The notes: generated from the sequence alone by a model not told the origin. A stretch of 33,166 nucleotides of DNA from Candidatus Cloacimonadota bacterium (GCA_016838885.1 JAEKNW010000309.1:1-33166), one strand, 5' to 3'. Numbered from the stretch's first letter, positions 1 to 9,519 are shown. Numbers and translations: made by a program.

Positions 1-123
1 TTGCAAAAGTAAGCTACATAATTTTCAGGAATATATATATTATATGCCTTCAAATTCTGTAACTTATTTTGCTAAAAGAATCTAGCACTCTTCATCAAAA
101 TTCTACTGCACCATTCGGGTTTA
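1..123. repeat. Dispersed palindromic repeat, copy R1 (partial, cut by window edge)
   Basis: This is the loop and right arm of the repeat seen whole at 13170-13334. Shared parts are the TTGCAAAAGTAA block, the AT-only loop around bases 30-47, TTATTTTGCTAAAAGAATCT, and the end CTACTGCACCATTCGGGTT. The left arm would lie outside the window. The right end runs directly into the coding remnant at 120-152, so the repeat probably inserted into, or recombined with, an insertion-sequence end. Confidence 0.75.
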
Positions 124-152
124 AAGATAAGTTATTGAAGAAGGTGGCTTGA
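120..152 (+). pseudogene. C-terminal remnant of a probable transposase
   Basis: An open frame reads FKDKLLKKVA followed by TGA. The same C-terminus (FKDKLLERVA, stop) ends an open frame at the far right edge of the window on the minus strand. Similarity continues past the stop: TGATGATTGAACAGTCTC here against TGATGGTTGAACAGTCTC there. Conservation across the stop into non-coding sequence is what an insertion-sequence end would show. Everything upstream of the first codon is replaced by repeat R1, so this is only a fragment. The family cannot be named from ten residues. Confidence 0.5.
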
Positions 153-200
153 TGATTGAACAGTCTCCATGACATAATTTCAACTTATTTTATTAAATTA

Positions 201-235
201 TTGACAAATCCCATAAACAATAAAAAAATGATAAT
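201..235 (+). promoter_or_regulatory. Possible promoter of the pyrR operon
   Basis: TTGACA at 201-206 matches the -35 consensus exactly. The AT-rich stretch after it holds only weak -10 candidates (AAAAAT at 224-229 with a 17-base spacer; GATAAT at 230-235 with too long a spacer). The pyrR Shine-Dalgarno, GGAGGAAGG, follows just before the start codon. I see no PyrR-type anti-terminator or terminator hairpins in this leader. Confidence 0.3.
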
Positions 236-241
236 AAGTGA

Positions 242-805
<564 letters not shown>

Positions 806-810
806 TTTAA

Positions 811-1617
811 ATGTCATTCTGGGAAAAATATACAAAAATAATTAAGAGTAACAACTCTTATGTCTGTGTTGGGTTAGACAGTGAGTTAAGCAAACTTCCT
901 GCTCATCTTTTAGAAAAAGATGATCCCCTTTTCGAGTTCAATAAAGCGATTATTGATGCAACCAAGGATATAGTCGCGTGTTATAAGCCTAACTTTGCTT
1001 TTTACCTAGCTCAAGGTTTAAAATCTTTAGAATCATTGCGGAAAAGTATCGCCTATATCCCTGAACATATTCCAGTAATATTAGACATAAAAGCTGGAGA
1101 CATAGGAAATACTATGTCGAATTATGCCAAGGCATTTTTTGAAGATTGGCGAGTAGATGCAATTACCTGTAATCCACTCATGGGTGGAGATGTGATTAAA
1201 GCCATAAGTCCATATCAAGAGAACTTTGCCTTTGTTTTGGCCTTGACTTCAAATCCATCAGCCTCTGATTATTTAAAACCCCATCATCTCTATAAGAAGA
1301 TTTCGGCTGATATAGCAGAACTTCCTTATACTCAATTTGGGGCTGTAGTTGGAGCTACCAATTCAGAGGAATTGCAAGAGTTAAGAAGATTAATGCCTAA
1401 TTCTCTCTTTCTAATCCCAGGTATTGGAGCTCAAGGTGGGTCATTAGAGGAAGTTGTAAACAATACCTTGCACAGCAAAGACGATGCACGCTTTTTAATA
1501 AACTCTTCTCGTGGTATTATCTTTGCTGATTCAACAACTAATTTTGCTCAAGTCGCTCGAAGTAAGAGCCAACTATTAAGGGATCAAATTAACCAGATAA
1601 TTTCTGACATAAAATAA
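811..1617 (+). CDS. pyrF: Orotidine 5'-phosphate decarboxylase, PyrF type 2
   Basis: This enzyme catalyses the last step of de novo UMP synthesis, decarboxylating OMP. At 268 residues it fits the longer 'type 2' group. The substrate loop VGLDSEL is at 20-26 and the catalytic Asp-Lys-Asp array DIKAGDIGNT at 92-101 (D92, K94, D97). Type 2 enzymes usually read DAKRGDIGNT, so the spacing is kept. CNPLMGGD around 120 and IPGIGAQGG near 202-210 form the expected phosphate-binding segments. The gene lies 5 bases downstream of pyrR and is surely co-transcribed. The next gene follows after 45 bases. Confidence 0.93.
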   Translation: MSFWEKYTKIIKSNNSYVCVGLDSELSKLPAHLLEKDDPLFEFNKAIIDATKDIVACYKPNFAFYLAQGLKSLESLRKSIAYIPEHIPVILDIKAGDIGNTMSNYAKAFFEDWRVDAITCNPLMGGDVIKAISPYQENFAFVLALTSNPSASDYLKPHHLYKKISADIAELPYTQFGAVVGATNSEELQELRRLMPNSLFLIPGIGAQGGSLEEVVNNTLHSKDDARFLINSSRGIIFADSTTNFAQVARSKSQLLRDQINQIISDIK

Positions 1618-1662
1618 CGACTTATTAGGTAAGAAAAGTTAGAATAAGGAATAGATAATAAA

Positions 1663-2139
1663 ATGAAAAATAGACCAAGCTGGCAGAAGTATTTTATTGA
1701 AATGGCTTATTTAGTATCATCGCGATCAACCTGTTTGCGCAGAAAAGTAGGGGCTATAATTGTAAAAAATAATCAGGTTTTAGCAACAGGTTATAACGGA
1801 GCACCCAAAAGTGTTCCTCACTGTTCAGTTACCGGTTGTTTAAGAGAGCAACTCAACGTCCCTTCAGGTGAAAGACATGAACTATGTAGAGGTGTTCACG
1901 CAGAACAGAACGCCATAATCCAGGCTGCAGTCAATGGTACTTCTATTCAGAATGCTGAGCTATACTGCACAACTCAACCTTGTATTATCTGTGCAAAAAT
2001 GATTATTAACTCTGAAATAAAAAGAGTATTTGTTGCAGAAAGTTATAATGATAAAATGTCTTTAGAGATGTTTACTCAGGCTAATGTAGAGCTAATAAAA
2101 GTAGATAGAGAGACTGGGCAACTAACCAAAATAAATTGA
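1663..2139 (+). CDS. dCMP deaminase / ComEB-type cytidine deaminase family protein
   Basis: This is a zinc-dependent deaminase predicted to convert dCMP to dUMP, feeding thymidylate synthesis. Zinc ligands and the proton shuttle are visible: H79-A80-E81 and PCIIC with C107 and C110. The insert rich in Cys and His between residues 53 and 75 (HCSVTGC, RHELC) is typical of the dCMP deaminase/ComEB group and holds an extra metal site in homologues. The N-terminus [21 protein letters not shown] also matches that group. The length of 158 residues is normal. It extends the pyrimidine theme of pyrR-pyrF, 45 bases downstream of pyrF. The stop overlaps the TTG that could be misread as the start of the next gene. 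Confidence 0.88.
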   Translation: MKNRPSWQKYFIEMAYLVSSRSTCLRRKVGAIIVKNNQVLATGYNGAPKSVPHCSVTGCLREQLNVPSGERHELCRGVHAEQNAIIQAAVNGTSIQNAELYCTTQPCIICAKMIINSEIKRVFVAESYNDKMSLEMFTQANVELIKVDRETGQLTKIN

Positions 2140-2147
2140 GGAATTCT

Positions 2148-3383
2148 ATGAAGAAAATTATCCTAATAATGTTCTTACTATCCATATCATTGATTTGGGC
2201 AAGAGTAATAACATTAGAAGAAGCAGTTAACATTGCTTTAGAAAATTCTTATGAGAGTCAACAGAATAATATTACTCAGAACAAGGTAAATTCAAGTTAT
2301 AAATCAACTCTTTGGGATATAGCTCCGGATGGGTCTATTAGTTATAACTGGTCCCATAGTGATAGCGGAACATCTAAAAGTGCTGGCTTAACTATTGGAA
2401 AAAGTATAAATTCAACCCTTCCTGATTATTTTAATTGGAGAACAGCCAGACATAACATTGAGGTTACCAATATAAATTCAGATAAAATCACAAAATCCAT
2501 TGCTTGGAATGTTTTAAGTAGCTATGTTGACCTATTGTTAAGTCAAAAAAAAATGGACGTATATACTAAAAATTATCAAATGCAATTGGATATTTTGAAA
2601 GAGACTAACTTACAAAAAGAACTGGGCCGTAAAACTATCTATGAATACAACCAAGTCGAAATAAACGCACTTAACAGTGAGCTTAATCTTCTTGATGCCC
2701 AGAAAAATATTATAAAGAAAATTAAAAATCTCTCTCTATTGCTTAACATTGAGGCTGATACCCTCTCCTTACAGGATATTGATTTAGATATAAAACCTGA
2801 GTATGAATATAATATTGATCAAGAAAAATCTCTTGCCATCATTATTAGTGAGTTAAGCATAGAGCATAATAAATTACTCCTAAATCAGGATAAATTAAGG
2901 TTTTTACCAGACTTATCTGTCTCCTGGTCATACTATAACAATTCCATAAATAATGAACCTTTTGAGTTTGATAATTACCAGTCAGGAAATACTTGGCGAC
3001 TTTCTCTCAGTTACCCTCTGTTGAACTACTTTAAACAGAGTCAAAGTCATTACAGGAATAAAGAGAACTTGCTTTCAGAAAAAATTAGCCTATATCAAAA
3101 GATTGATGAATTTAAGACTAATTATCAAAATTATGTTTCTGACTTAGAAAATCTCTTCATAAGAAAAGGGATTAATGATAAAATCTTGAGACAATCCCAA
3201 CAAAATTTTGAGATTGCAAAAACTAACTTCAACCTTGGTCTAATTAAAAGTATTGAACTAGAACAAACAAAGACAGACTTAAGAGAAGCTGAATTGAATA
3301 ATCTGGACATTGATTACCAAATCTATCTCCAGCAAGAAGCAATTAATCATCTCTTATCAAAAAAAATTGCTAACAAATGGTAG
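2148..3383 (+). CDS. TolC-like outer-membrane efflux protein
   Basis: This outer-membrane factor of the TolC/OEP family (411 residues) forms the exit duct of tripartite export systems. Residues 1-18 are a signal peptide (MKKIILIMFLLSISLIWA), followed by the family's opening helix ITLEEAVNIALENS. Two OEP repeats follow, each ending in a long coiled helix. The second closes with FEIAKTNFNLGLIKSIELEQTKTDLREAEL, the usual penultimate-helix signature. A TTG at 2136 would add four residues, but the Shine-Dalgarno GAGGA at 2138-2142 sits 5 bases before the ATG at 2148, so I chose the ATG. The adaptor gene starts 6 bases after the stop, which pairs the two. No lipobox is seen. Confidence 0.85.
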   Translation: MKKIILIMFLLSISLIWARVITLEEAVNIALENSYESQQNNITQNKVNSSYKSTLWDIAPDGSISYNWSHSDSGTSKSAGLTIGKSINSTLPDYFNWRTARHNIEVTNINSDKITKSIAWNVLSSYVDLLLSQKKMDVYTKNYQMQLDILKETNLQKELGRKTIYEYNQVEINALNSELNLLDAQKNIIKKIKNLSLLLNIEADTLSLQDIDLDIKPEYEYNIDQEKSLAIIISELSIEHNKLLLNQDKLRFLPDLSVSWSYYNNSINNEPFEFDNYQSGNTWRLSLSYPLLNYFKQSQSHYRNKENLLSEKISLYQKIDEFKTNYQNYVSDLENLFIRKGINDKILRQSQQNFEIAKTNFNLGLIKSIELEQTKTDLREAELNNLDIDYQIYLQQEAINHLLSKKIANKW

Positions 3384-3389
3384 GGAATA

Positions 3390-4508
3390 ATGAAGAAAGC
3401 ACTAAAAATAATTATTACTTTAGCTATTATAATTTCCATTGGATATTATGGTCTAAAATTTTTAAATAAAAAAAATCAAACTAAGACTGAAAGCACTCTT
3501 GTAGACTTAAAAACGGCTAAAGTTGAACTTGGAGAAATTGCTACTCAAATTGACATAACCGGCGAGATAGAACCAGAAACGATTGTAGAGATCAAATCTA
3601 AAGTTTCTGGAAAAATTATTAAATTCTACAAAAACATTAATGATTATGTCAAGGCTGGAGATTTGATAGCTACAATTGAGATCGATTATCAACAAGCCAA
3701 TACTATTACCAATACCAGATCAAATTTAGATCTTGCTGAAATTAGGTATAAATGGGCTAAAAGAGATTTTGAGGACATCAAAGTTCAGTATGAAGCAGGT
3801 TTTGCAACAAAATACAGTTATGACGCTGCTGAAAAAGATTTAGAGCAAGCTGAACTAAACTATACTATAGCCCAAGAACAATATAAACAGGTGGAAGAGA
3901 TCGACACTAAAGGGGAAGAATCAAAAATCTACTCCTCTGTAAGTGGTACAGTAATAACACGTACTGTAGAAGAAGGAGAAATGGTCTCATCTATTGGTTT
4001 AGGTAATTCAGACGGAACTGCTATTATGCAAATTGCTGATCTTTCCAAAATGATTGTTAATTCCAATATCAATGAGATAGATATTAATAAATATCAGGAA
4101 GGCCAGACAGCTACTATCACCATCCCTGCAAATCCAGATCACATATATAATGGAGTAATTACTCAGGTGGCAGCAATGGCTTCGAATGTTAATAATGCTA
4201 AGGTTTTCCCTATTGAGATTGAGTTATCTGATGTAGATAATTTAATTAAACCTGGGATGACTGCTGAAATCACTATCAAAGGCCAATCTAAAAGCGATAT
4301 TCCAATTATCCCAATCACTGCCCTCTTTAGTAATGAGAAAGGCCAAGATGTTGTCTATACTATTGAAAATGGCCAAGTTAAAGATACAAAAGTTATTCAA
4401 ACAGGAATTAATAATATGTCACACGTTGAAGTTATTAGTGGAGTGGAAGTTGGGGAAGAAATATCATTAGTTCCACCTTCATTGCTTAAAGTTGATGAGG
4501 TTAAATAA
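3390..4508 (+). CDS. Periplasmic adaptor (membrane-fusion protein), MacA/HlyD-type
   Basis: This adaptor of a tripartite efflux or secretion pump has 372 residues. Residues 7-24 form the membrane anchor. The first half of a lipoyl-like domain begins near 50 (GEIATQIDITGEIEPETIVEIKS). A coiled-coil hairpin spans about 105-172, and the second lipoyl half, YSSVSGTVITRTVEEGEMV, follows near 181-199. A beta-barrel (VNSNINEIDINKYQEGQTATI) and a membrane-proximal domain complete the fold. It most resembles MacA-type adaptors that work with ABC permeases, but no ABC or RND gene is adjacent. tolC lies 6 bases upstream and the following gene starts 2 bases after the stop, so all three are probably translated together. 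Confidence 0.85.
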   Translation: MKKALKIIITLAIIISIGYYGLKFLNKKNQTKTESTLVDLKTAKVELGEIATQIDITGEIEPETIVEIKSKVSGKIIKFYKNINDYVKAGDLIATIEIDYQQANTITNTRSNLDLAEIRYKWAKRDFEDIKVQYEAGFATKYSYDAAEKDLEQAELNYTIAQEQYKQVEEIDTKGEESKIYSSVSGTVITRTVEEGEMVSSIGLGNSDGTAIMQIADLSKMIVNSNINEIDINKYQEGQTATITIPANPDHIYNGVITQVAAMASNVNNAKVFPIEIELSDVDNLIKPGMTAEITIKGQSKSDIPIIPITALFSNEKGQDVVYTIENGQVKDTKVIQTGINNMSHVEVISGVEVGEEISLVPPSLLKVDEVK

Positions 4509-4509
4509 T

Positions 4510-5196
4510 ATGAATGAGCAGAAAAAGAAAATTATCTACTTCATCATTATTGCCTTGATTGCAGTTGCTTTTATTGTTCTCTATATGATGGACACAAGTA
4601 TCAAGAAAAGTGATGATAGTTTCTTTACTGATATCTTTAATATTTCAGAATCTCCTATCCCCAACGATAGCAGTAGTGTTATTGCTTCAAAGAATAGTTC
4701 ATCATTGGATAATTCTGCTATATCACAATCATATCATGAGTTAGATGAAATTAAAGTAATTGATTGGAATGAAGTTGATGTAGATTCTATATATGTGGAC
4801 AGCAATCGCAATAAGTTCACCTTAACAAGACACGGCTTTAAAAAGTGGGCTATCAAATCAGTTCGCATTGATGAGAAAATACCTAGCTCAAATAATGCAA
4901 TTTTTAGATTGTTAAATGTTTTCCAACATTTTTTTACAGACAACAATCTAACTCGTAATTATTCTGAAATGTCTATCTACTTTGAAAAACCTATTTGCAC
5001 TGTAAAAACCTACTTCAAAGATGGAACTGTTGGAACATTAACTTTTACCAGAATTGAAGAATATGATAGATTTCATAAAGAAAATCGACTAAAAACATGG
5101 GTAAGAGTCAACGACCAAACAGTTGTCTATGCCACATCTTTCAATATTTTGGAGCGCTTTATTGTCTCTGAAACTGAATTTTTAAAATTTAGATAA
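4510..5196 (+). CDS. Membrane-anchored protein of unknown function, DUF4340-like
   Basis: I do not firmly recognise this protein (228 residues). Residues 8-25 form one transmembrane helix (IIYFIIIALIAVAFIVLY). A Ser/Asn-rich linker to about residue 75 follows, then a compact soluble domain outside the cytoplasm. The domain pattern (strand with NKFTLTRHGFKKWAI, a helix FRLLNVFQHF, then YFKDGTVGTLTF) recalls DUF4340 proteins, which sit beside ABC exporters. That is a weak resemblance. Upstream TTG and ATG codons at 4492 and 4495 lie inside the adaptor gene. The ATG at 4510 has GAGG about 9 bases before it and is preferred. The gene follows the adaptor by one base, suggesting a part in the same envelope system. 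Confidence 0.6.
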   Translation: MNEQKKKIIYFIIIALIAVAFIVLYMMDTSIKKSDDSFFTDIFNISESPIPNDSSSVIASKNSSSLDNSAISQSYHELDEIKVIDWNEVDVDSIYVDSNRNKFTLTRHGFKKWAIKSVRIDEKIPSSNNAIFRLLNVFQHFFTDNNLTRNYSEMSIYFEKPICTVKTYFKDGTVGTLTFTRIEEYDRFHKENRLKTWVRVNDQTVVYATSFNILERFIVSETEFLKFR

Positions 5197-5218
5197 TATC
5201 ACTTATGGAGGATACAAA

Positions 5219-6364
5219 ATGGATTACTTTCTAACTGAAGATCAATTAGAAATGAAAGAAATTGCAAGAAGAATTGCTCAAGAAAAGATAAAACCTTTAT
5301 CAGAAGAGTATGATGAAAAAGGGATATTCCCTTGGGATATAGTAGAAATTATGGCTCAAAGTGACCTCTTTGCAGTCCTTGTCCCAGAAGAATACGATGG
5401 CATCAGTGGTAAAGTATTAGACCTGTCAATTGTTACAGAAGAGTTATCAAAAGTAGATGCCGGTATTGCACTAGCATTTGGTGCAACCGGCTTAGGTTTA
5501 TATCCGATATTATTGTCTGGCTCTGAAGAACAAAAAAAGAAATGGTTACCTGCCATTGCAGCAGGAGAAAGATTAGCAGCTTTTGCTTTAACAGAAGCAA
5601 ATGCCGGATCTGATGCCGGAGCTATCGAGACTACTGCAACCTTAGATGGTGATCATTATATTCTTAATGGAACCAAACAATGGATTACTAACGGTGGCGA
5701 TGCTGAAATATATACAGTATTTGCTATGACCAATAAAGCAAAAGGCCCTCGTGGATGTTCATGCTTTGTTGTAGAAAAAGGAACTCCTGGTTTCGAGTTT
5801 GGGAAAAAAGAGAACAAGATGGGAATTAGAGCTTCCTCAACCCGCGAGTTAATTTTTGATAACTGCCGAGTTCCTAAGGAAAATTTAATTGGTAAAGAAG
5901 GTTCTGGATTCCTTACTGCAATGAAAACTTTTGATAAATCTAGACCCATGGTTGGCTCCCAAGCTGTTGGTGTTGCTACAGGCGCTTTAGATATTGCTGC
6001 TAAGTATTCTAAAGAGAGATACCAGTTCGGTAAACCAATTTCTGCCTTCCAAGGGGTGCAATTTATGTTAGCAGACATGGCTACTCAAGTAGAGGCAGCT
6101 AGAGCATTAGTATATCAAACAGCAAGAATGATAGATGCAGGATGCAAAAAATATAGCAAAGAATCTGCTATGTGTAAATATTTCGCCTCAGATGTTGCTA
6201 TGAAAGTTACAACTGATGCTGTCCAAATCCTAGGTGGATATGGTTATATGAAAGAGTATCCTGTGGAAAAAATGATGCGTGATGCTAAAATTCTTCAGAT
6301 TTATGAAGGAACAAATCAGATTCAAAGAACTATCGTTGCCTCTAATTTATTAAAAGAATATTAG
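5219..6364 (+). CDS. Acyl-CoA dehydrogenase, short-chain/butyryl-CoA type
   Basis: This FAD-dependent dehydrogenase introduces a trans double bond into acyl-CoA thioesters. Its 381 residues match the family almost exactly. FAD and substrate segments are present: AFALTEANAGSDAGAIETTA near 119-138, QWITNGG near 157, and RYQFGKPISAFQ near 268. The catalytic base is Glu363 in IYEGTNQIQR, the position used by short- and medium-chain enzymes. In anaerobes such proteins often pair with EtfAB, but no etf genes occur here. The gene has a strong GGAGG site and starts 22 bases after the previous gene, so it may share the upstream transcript. A stem-loop follows it. Substrate length is inferred only. Confidence 0.93.
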   Translation: MDYFLTEDQLEMKEIARRIAQEKIKPLSEEYDEKGIFPWDIVEIMAQSDLFAVLVPEEYDGISGKVLDLSIVTEELSKVDAGIALAFGATGLGLYPILLSGSEEQKKKWLPAIAAGERLAAFALTEANAGSDAGAIETTATLDGDHYILNGTKQWITNGGDAEIYTVFAMTNKAKGPRGCSCFVVEKGTPGFEFGKKENKMGIRASSTRELIFDNCRVPKENLIGKEGSGFLTAMKTFDKSRPMVGSQAVGVATGALDIAAKYSKERYQFGKPISAFQGVQFMLADMATQVEAARALVYQTARMIDAGCKKYSKESAMCKYFASDVAMKVTTDAVQILGGYGYMKEYPVEKMMRDAKILQIYEGTNQIQRTIVASNLLKEY

Positions 6365-6373
6365 GCTTAGCTT

Positions 6374-6409
6374 AAGAATCGGAATAGGCAGCCCCTATTC
6401 CGAATCTTT
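6374..6409 (+). terminator. Stem-loop after the acyl-CoA dehydrogenase gene
   Basis: CGGAATAGG (6380-6388) pairs perfectly with CCTATTCCG (6394-6402) around a five-base loop, and the stem extends outward with one mismatch (AAGAAT/AATCTT). Only TTTA follows rather than a long T run, so termination may be partial. The position, 15 bases after the stop, fits the end of the pyrR-to-dehydrogenase transcript. Confidence 0.5.
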
Positions 6410-6470
6410 ACTTGATGTAGAGAAAAGTAATTTCTTAGGCATCAGATATCTGTTAAAAATGCATAATTAT

Positions 6471-6486
6471 AAGAAATTTCTTGACT
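6471..6486 (+). promoter_or_regulatory. Palindrome overlapping a -35-like box upstream of the 976-residue gene
   Basis: AAGAAATTTCTT (6471-6482) is a perfect 12-base palindrome whose right edge overlaps TTGACT at 6481-6486. A repressor-like site over a -35 box would look like this, but in AT-rich DNA a palindrome of this composition can arise by chance. No convincing -10 box is seen at the usual spacing. Confidence 0.25.
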
Positions 6487-6565
6487 TTATTTCTTGAAAA
6501 TTAACATAGTTTTAGAAATTGTGTGATTAATTTAATAAAAAATAAACATAAAATGGAGCTTTTAG

Positions 6566-9496
6566 ATGAAGAAAAAGACAATAATCATCGAATCAGTTAT
6601 ACTGATTATCTCAATTACTCTTTTGGTGTTTTTCTTAGGGTTGCCCCAAATGTTAGATCTTAATAAAAGAGCTAACAAACAGAAAAATATTTCTCAACTC
6701 ACTGAGTTGAGTATTTCAACAAACAAATTTTTAGATAAGTATTTATACAGCATGACTGCTGACCTTTCCAGTATTAAAGAAAAAATGGAATATACCCAGA
6801 GACTAAACGTTCCAGGAGATAGTAAGTATCAATACTTAATTTATGGTGGAATTAAGGATGCTGATTTAAGATATGTTGTATCCTACGACTTATTTGATTT
6901 AATGAATCAAAGTAAAAAGAATGATAGGACATTTATTAATTCAGTAAATGCTTATGTAATTTCAGCAAAAGAGAGAATGTTGAATAGTCCTGATTCAGAA
7001 AAATACATAAACTATATCGGATATTTAGATATTTTAACTTCCAAACTCAATGATGAAAGCTATTTCAGAAGAGCTCAATACACAAAAGATATAGTTAATC
7101 CGAAATTCAACACTAATAACGTCTCAAATTTTGGTTCCTTTGCCCAAGGTCTAGTAGGTTCAAGTTTATTCAAAGATAATAAACTTCCAGTTGCTATAAT
7201 CATCTACCTATCATACATTAATCAAGTAGATTCAGCTAATGCTACTGAAGAAACATTTGATACTTTTTATAATACCTTCACCAAGCTTACAAGTTTTAGT
7301 GGATATTATTTATCAGTGGCAGACAACACTATTGCAGATGGAATGAAACCAAACGATGTTAAAGAGATGTTTAATGATGAATTTAGAAAATTCTACTTTG
7401 ATTCTATTCAATATCCTGACAAGCTAAACAAGGGAATTGTAGCAATCGGTACCAACGCTGTAGTAGATCCAACTAACAGGCTTACAAACAACTTCCTTAA
7501 TGATTTAGTAGCTAGCTCCTATCAGAAGGAAGTTAATCAAGTAATAGATGATTTATTAAGCCAATATCCAGGAGATCATGAAGGTTTTGCTAGAGCTCTC
7601 AGAATTAAAATTAATGAGTATAAAGACAACGATATTAACAGACAAATAATTGATATCTATGAATCTGTGTTCAACTATATGCAATATCAAGAATATCTTC
7701 ACAAATCGATTAATTCTTTAAAAGAAGTTACTGTAAATTCTGCAGTGGAAAGCAAGTTTAAAGAATTCTTCCACAGCTATATCTTAAAATATGATAAAGC
7801 CTATATTCTCAATGATTTAGCCAATAGAGTAAATAGTATAGTTGTCGACCCAAATTCCAAACAGTCGAGTCTGATGAGAAATGTTAGTAATAAATTTGAG
7901 AGAGACTTACTTAACGATTTTAAAAAAGAGATAAAATCTCAACCTACTTTCTTATCTAATTACTATGCTTCTAAAGATTATTCAGATTTAATAAAAACCT
8001 CGAAACTACAATTTATTGAAGAGAAGACATCTCTATTTGTTGCTGAAGTTAAATCTGAAAGACTAACTATCGATTATCTCAAAAACAATATTGCTAAAAA
8101 CAAAATTATTGAAGATTCAGAATTTCAGCAGGAATTACAAATTAAAAAAACTCAATGGGAAAATGATTATTCATATATCCAATACTTAGCTTCTTTGGAT
8201 AATCCTTCAGCTAACAAGGGCAGTATTTCGCAAGCTCTTCTTGCTGATTCAATTAATTTCAAAAAAGTCAATAAAAATCAAATTGATAGGTTAACTTCAG
8301 CAGTAAATGATACAAAAGAAAAATATTTCACAGGAAGTTATGATAGAAATAGAAAATTTGATACTTACGCTGAATTCTGTGCTACAACTATAGCCTCAAC
8401 AGTAAGTGAAGATAGAATGGCAGAATTTATGCAATACCAAGAAGCTATTCTTAGAATTGTTTCTGATTTTATAGCTAATAATGACTATCCTGAATTTGCA
8501 GAAGAGTTAGGTCAAAACGTAAGAAACGAGTTAAACGACTTATATAAAGAGCAAACTCTTGCTTATGCTAGTCTATCCCCAGAGTATCTAGAAAAGATTA
8601 ATACTCTTAACTCAAACCTAACTAATTATGATAATTATACTAAGTTTGCTACCACAAACAGAATAGCAAGAAATAAGCTTCTTTCTAAAGACATTGTGGA
8701 TGTTTTAAAAGATGTTTCAATTAATCCTGAAGGGCTTATTCATCATTACAATTATTATCTCTTTTATGCTAAAGATATTGTTAATAAAGATAAATATTAT
8801 GCGTCATTTGGTAACACTCAGTTAGAAATTGCCAAAAAACGCTATATTGATGATAAAATTTCCGGAGAAGCCACTGACTGGACACAATTAGAGAAAGAGA
8901 TTGCGGCTATAGTTAAGAATGATAATCAAGAAACAAGAGCCCAATTCACTAATACTATGAAGTTAGCTGTTAAAAATTATAAAGCATTTAGAAATGACAA
9001 TTATAAATATGAAAATGCTTTCAATTTTAACGGTTTGATTTCTGATTTAGCAAGAGTTGAAAATAATATCAAACTCTATCGTGGTCCCATTGATTACCCA
9101 TTCTACGATAAAGATGAATACTACTTAATCTATGGAAGATTCATTGAAGATGGTAATAAAAAACTTGGTATCTCTGTAGTTACTTACACTGATATTCATA
9201 ATTTTCCTCAAGCCAATGCAGTTGTTGTCAGAAATATTGCTTCTTCCAATGAAGATACAAAGGCGATAACAGTTAATCTCCAAGGAAAACTTGATAACTT
9301 AATTTCCCAATATCAACAAGAGATTGAAAAGTTAAAGGTCGATAGAGAAGAGTTCAGCAATATTAAAGTTATTCATAATAATGACCCTAATTTTAAAATT
9401 ACAACTCAATCAGCCCAAGCTAAGAAAATTATAAGAGATAGATTTGCTATAGCTCTCGAAAAAATGCTTGAAGAATTTGTTAGAGAAATATACTAA
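6566..9496 (+). CDS. Large membrane-anchored protein of unknown function
   Basis: I do not recognise this protein of 976 residues. An N-terminal transmembrane helix (about 6-27) follows the positive start MKKK, so the remaining roughly 950 residues should lie outside the cytoplasm, anchored rather than released. The rest looks mainly helical and is rich in Lys, Asn, Asp and Tyr. It has one Cys (in EFCATTIAS) and no visible nucleotide-binding, metal or protease motif. A short beta-rich part occurs near 875-920 (YYLIYGRFIEDGNKKLGISVVTYTD), and the C-terminus (about 925-976) is charged helix. The start ATG has GGAG upstream. It is transcribed alone between two terminators. Scaffold, surface or envelope roles are all possible and none is shown. 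Confidence 0.8.
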   Translation: MKKKTIIIESVILIISITLLVFFLGLPQMLDLNKRANKQKNISQLTELSISTNKFLDKYLYSMTADLSSIKEKMEYTQRLNVPGDSKYQYLIYGGIKDADLRYVVSYDLFDLMNQSKKNDRTFINSVNAYVISAKERMLNSPDSEKYINYIGYLDILTSKLNDESYFRRAQYTKDIVNPKFNTNNVSNFGSFAQGLVGSSLFKDNKLPVAIIIYLSYINQVDSANATEETFDTFYNTFTKLTSFSGYYLSVADNTIADGMKPNDVKEMFNDEFRKFYFDSIQYPDKLNKGIVAIGTNAVVDPTNRLTNNFLNDLVASSYQKEVNQVIDDLLSQYPGDHEGFARALRIKINEYKDNDINRQIIDIYESVFNYMQYQEYLHKSINSLKEVTVNSAVESKFKEFFHSYILKYDKAYILNDLANRVNSIVVDPNSKQSSLMRNVSNKFERDLLNDFKKEIKSQPTFLSNYYASKDYSDLIKTSKLQFIEEKTSLFVAEVKSERLTIDYLKNNIAKNKIIEDSEFQQELQIKKTQWENDYSYIQYLASLDNPSANKGSISQALLADSINFKKVNKNQIDRLTSAVNDTKEKYFTGSYDRNRKFDTYAEFCATTIASTVSEDRMAEFMQYQEAILRIVSDFIANNDYPEFAEELGQNVRNELNDLYKEQTLAYASLSPEYLEKINTLNSNLTNYDNYTKFATTNRIARNKLLSKDIVDVLKDVSINPEGLIHHYNYYLFYAKDIVNKDKYYASFGNTQLEIAKKRYIDDKISGEATDWTQLEKEIAAIVKNDNQETRAQFTNTMKLAVKNYKAFRNDNYKYENAFNFNGLISDLARVENNIKLYRGPIDYPFYDKDEYYLIYGRFIEDGNKKLGISVVTYTDIHNFPQANAVVVRNIASSNEDTKAITVNLQGKLDNLISQYQQEIEKLKVDREEFSNIKVIHNNDPNFKITTQSAQAKKIIRDRFAIALEKMLEEFVREIY

Positions 9497-9519
9497 TCTA
9501 AAATAATCATAATATAGTC

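Noticed and set aside
167-182. Eleven-base match TGACATAATTT between here and 33151-33161
   Set aside because: It lies outside the consistent alignment of the two insertion-sequence ends and is short and AT-rich, so chance is sufficient.
2136-2147. TTG start four codons upstream for the TolC-like gene
   Set aside because: It would place the ribosome site inside the coding region; GAGGA at 2138-2142 is correctly spaced for the ATG at 2148, which also starts a standard signal peptide.
5356-6078. Antisense open frames within the acyl-CoA dehydrogenase gene, and similar ones inside nifJ, folC and the large secreted protein
   Set aside because: They are shadows of strongly conserved genes on the other strand or frame, without ribosome sites or domains.
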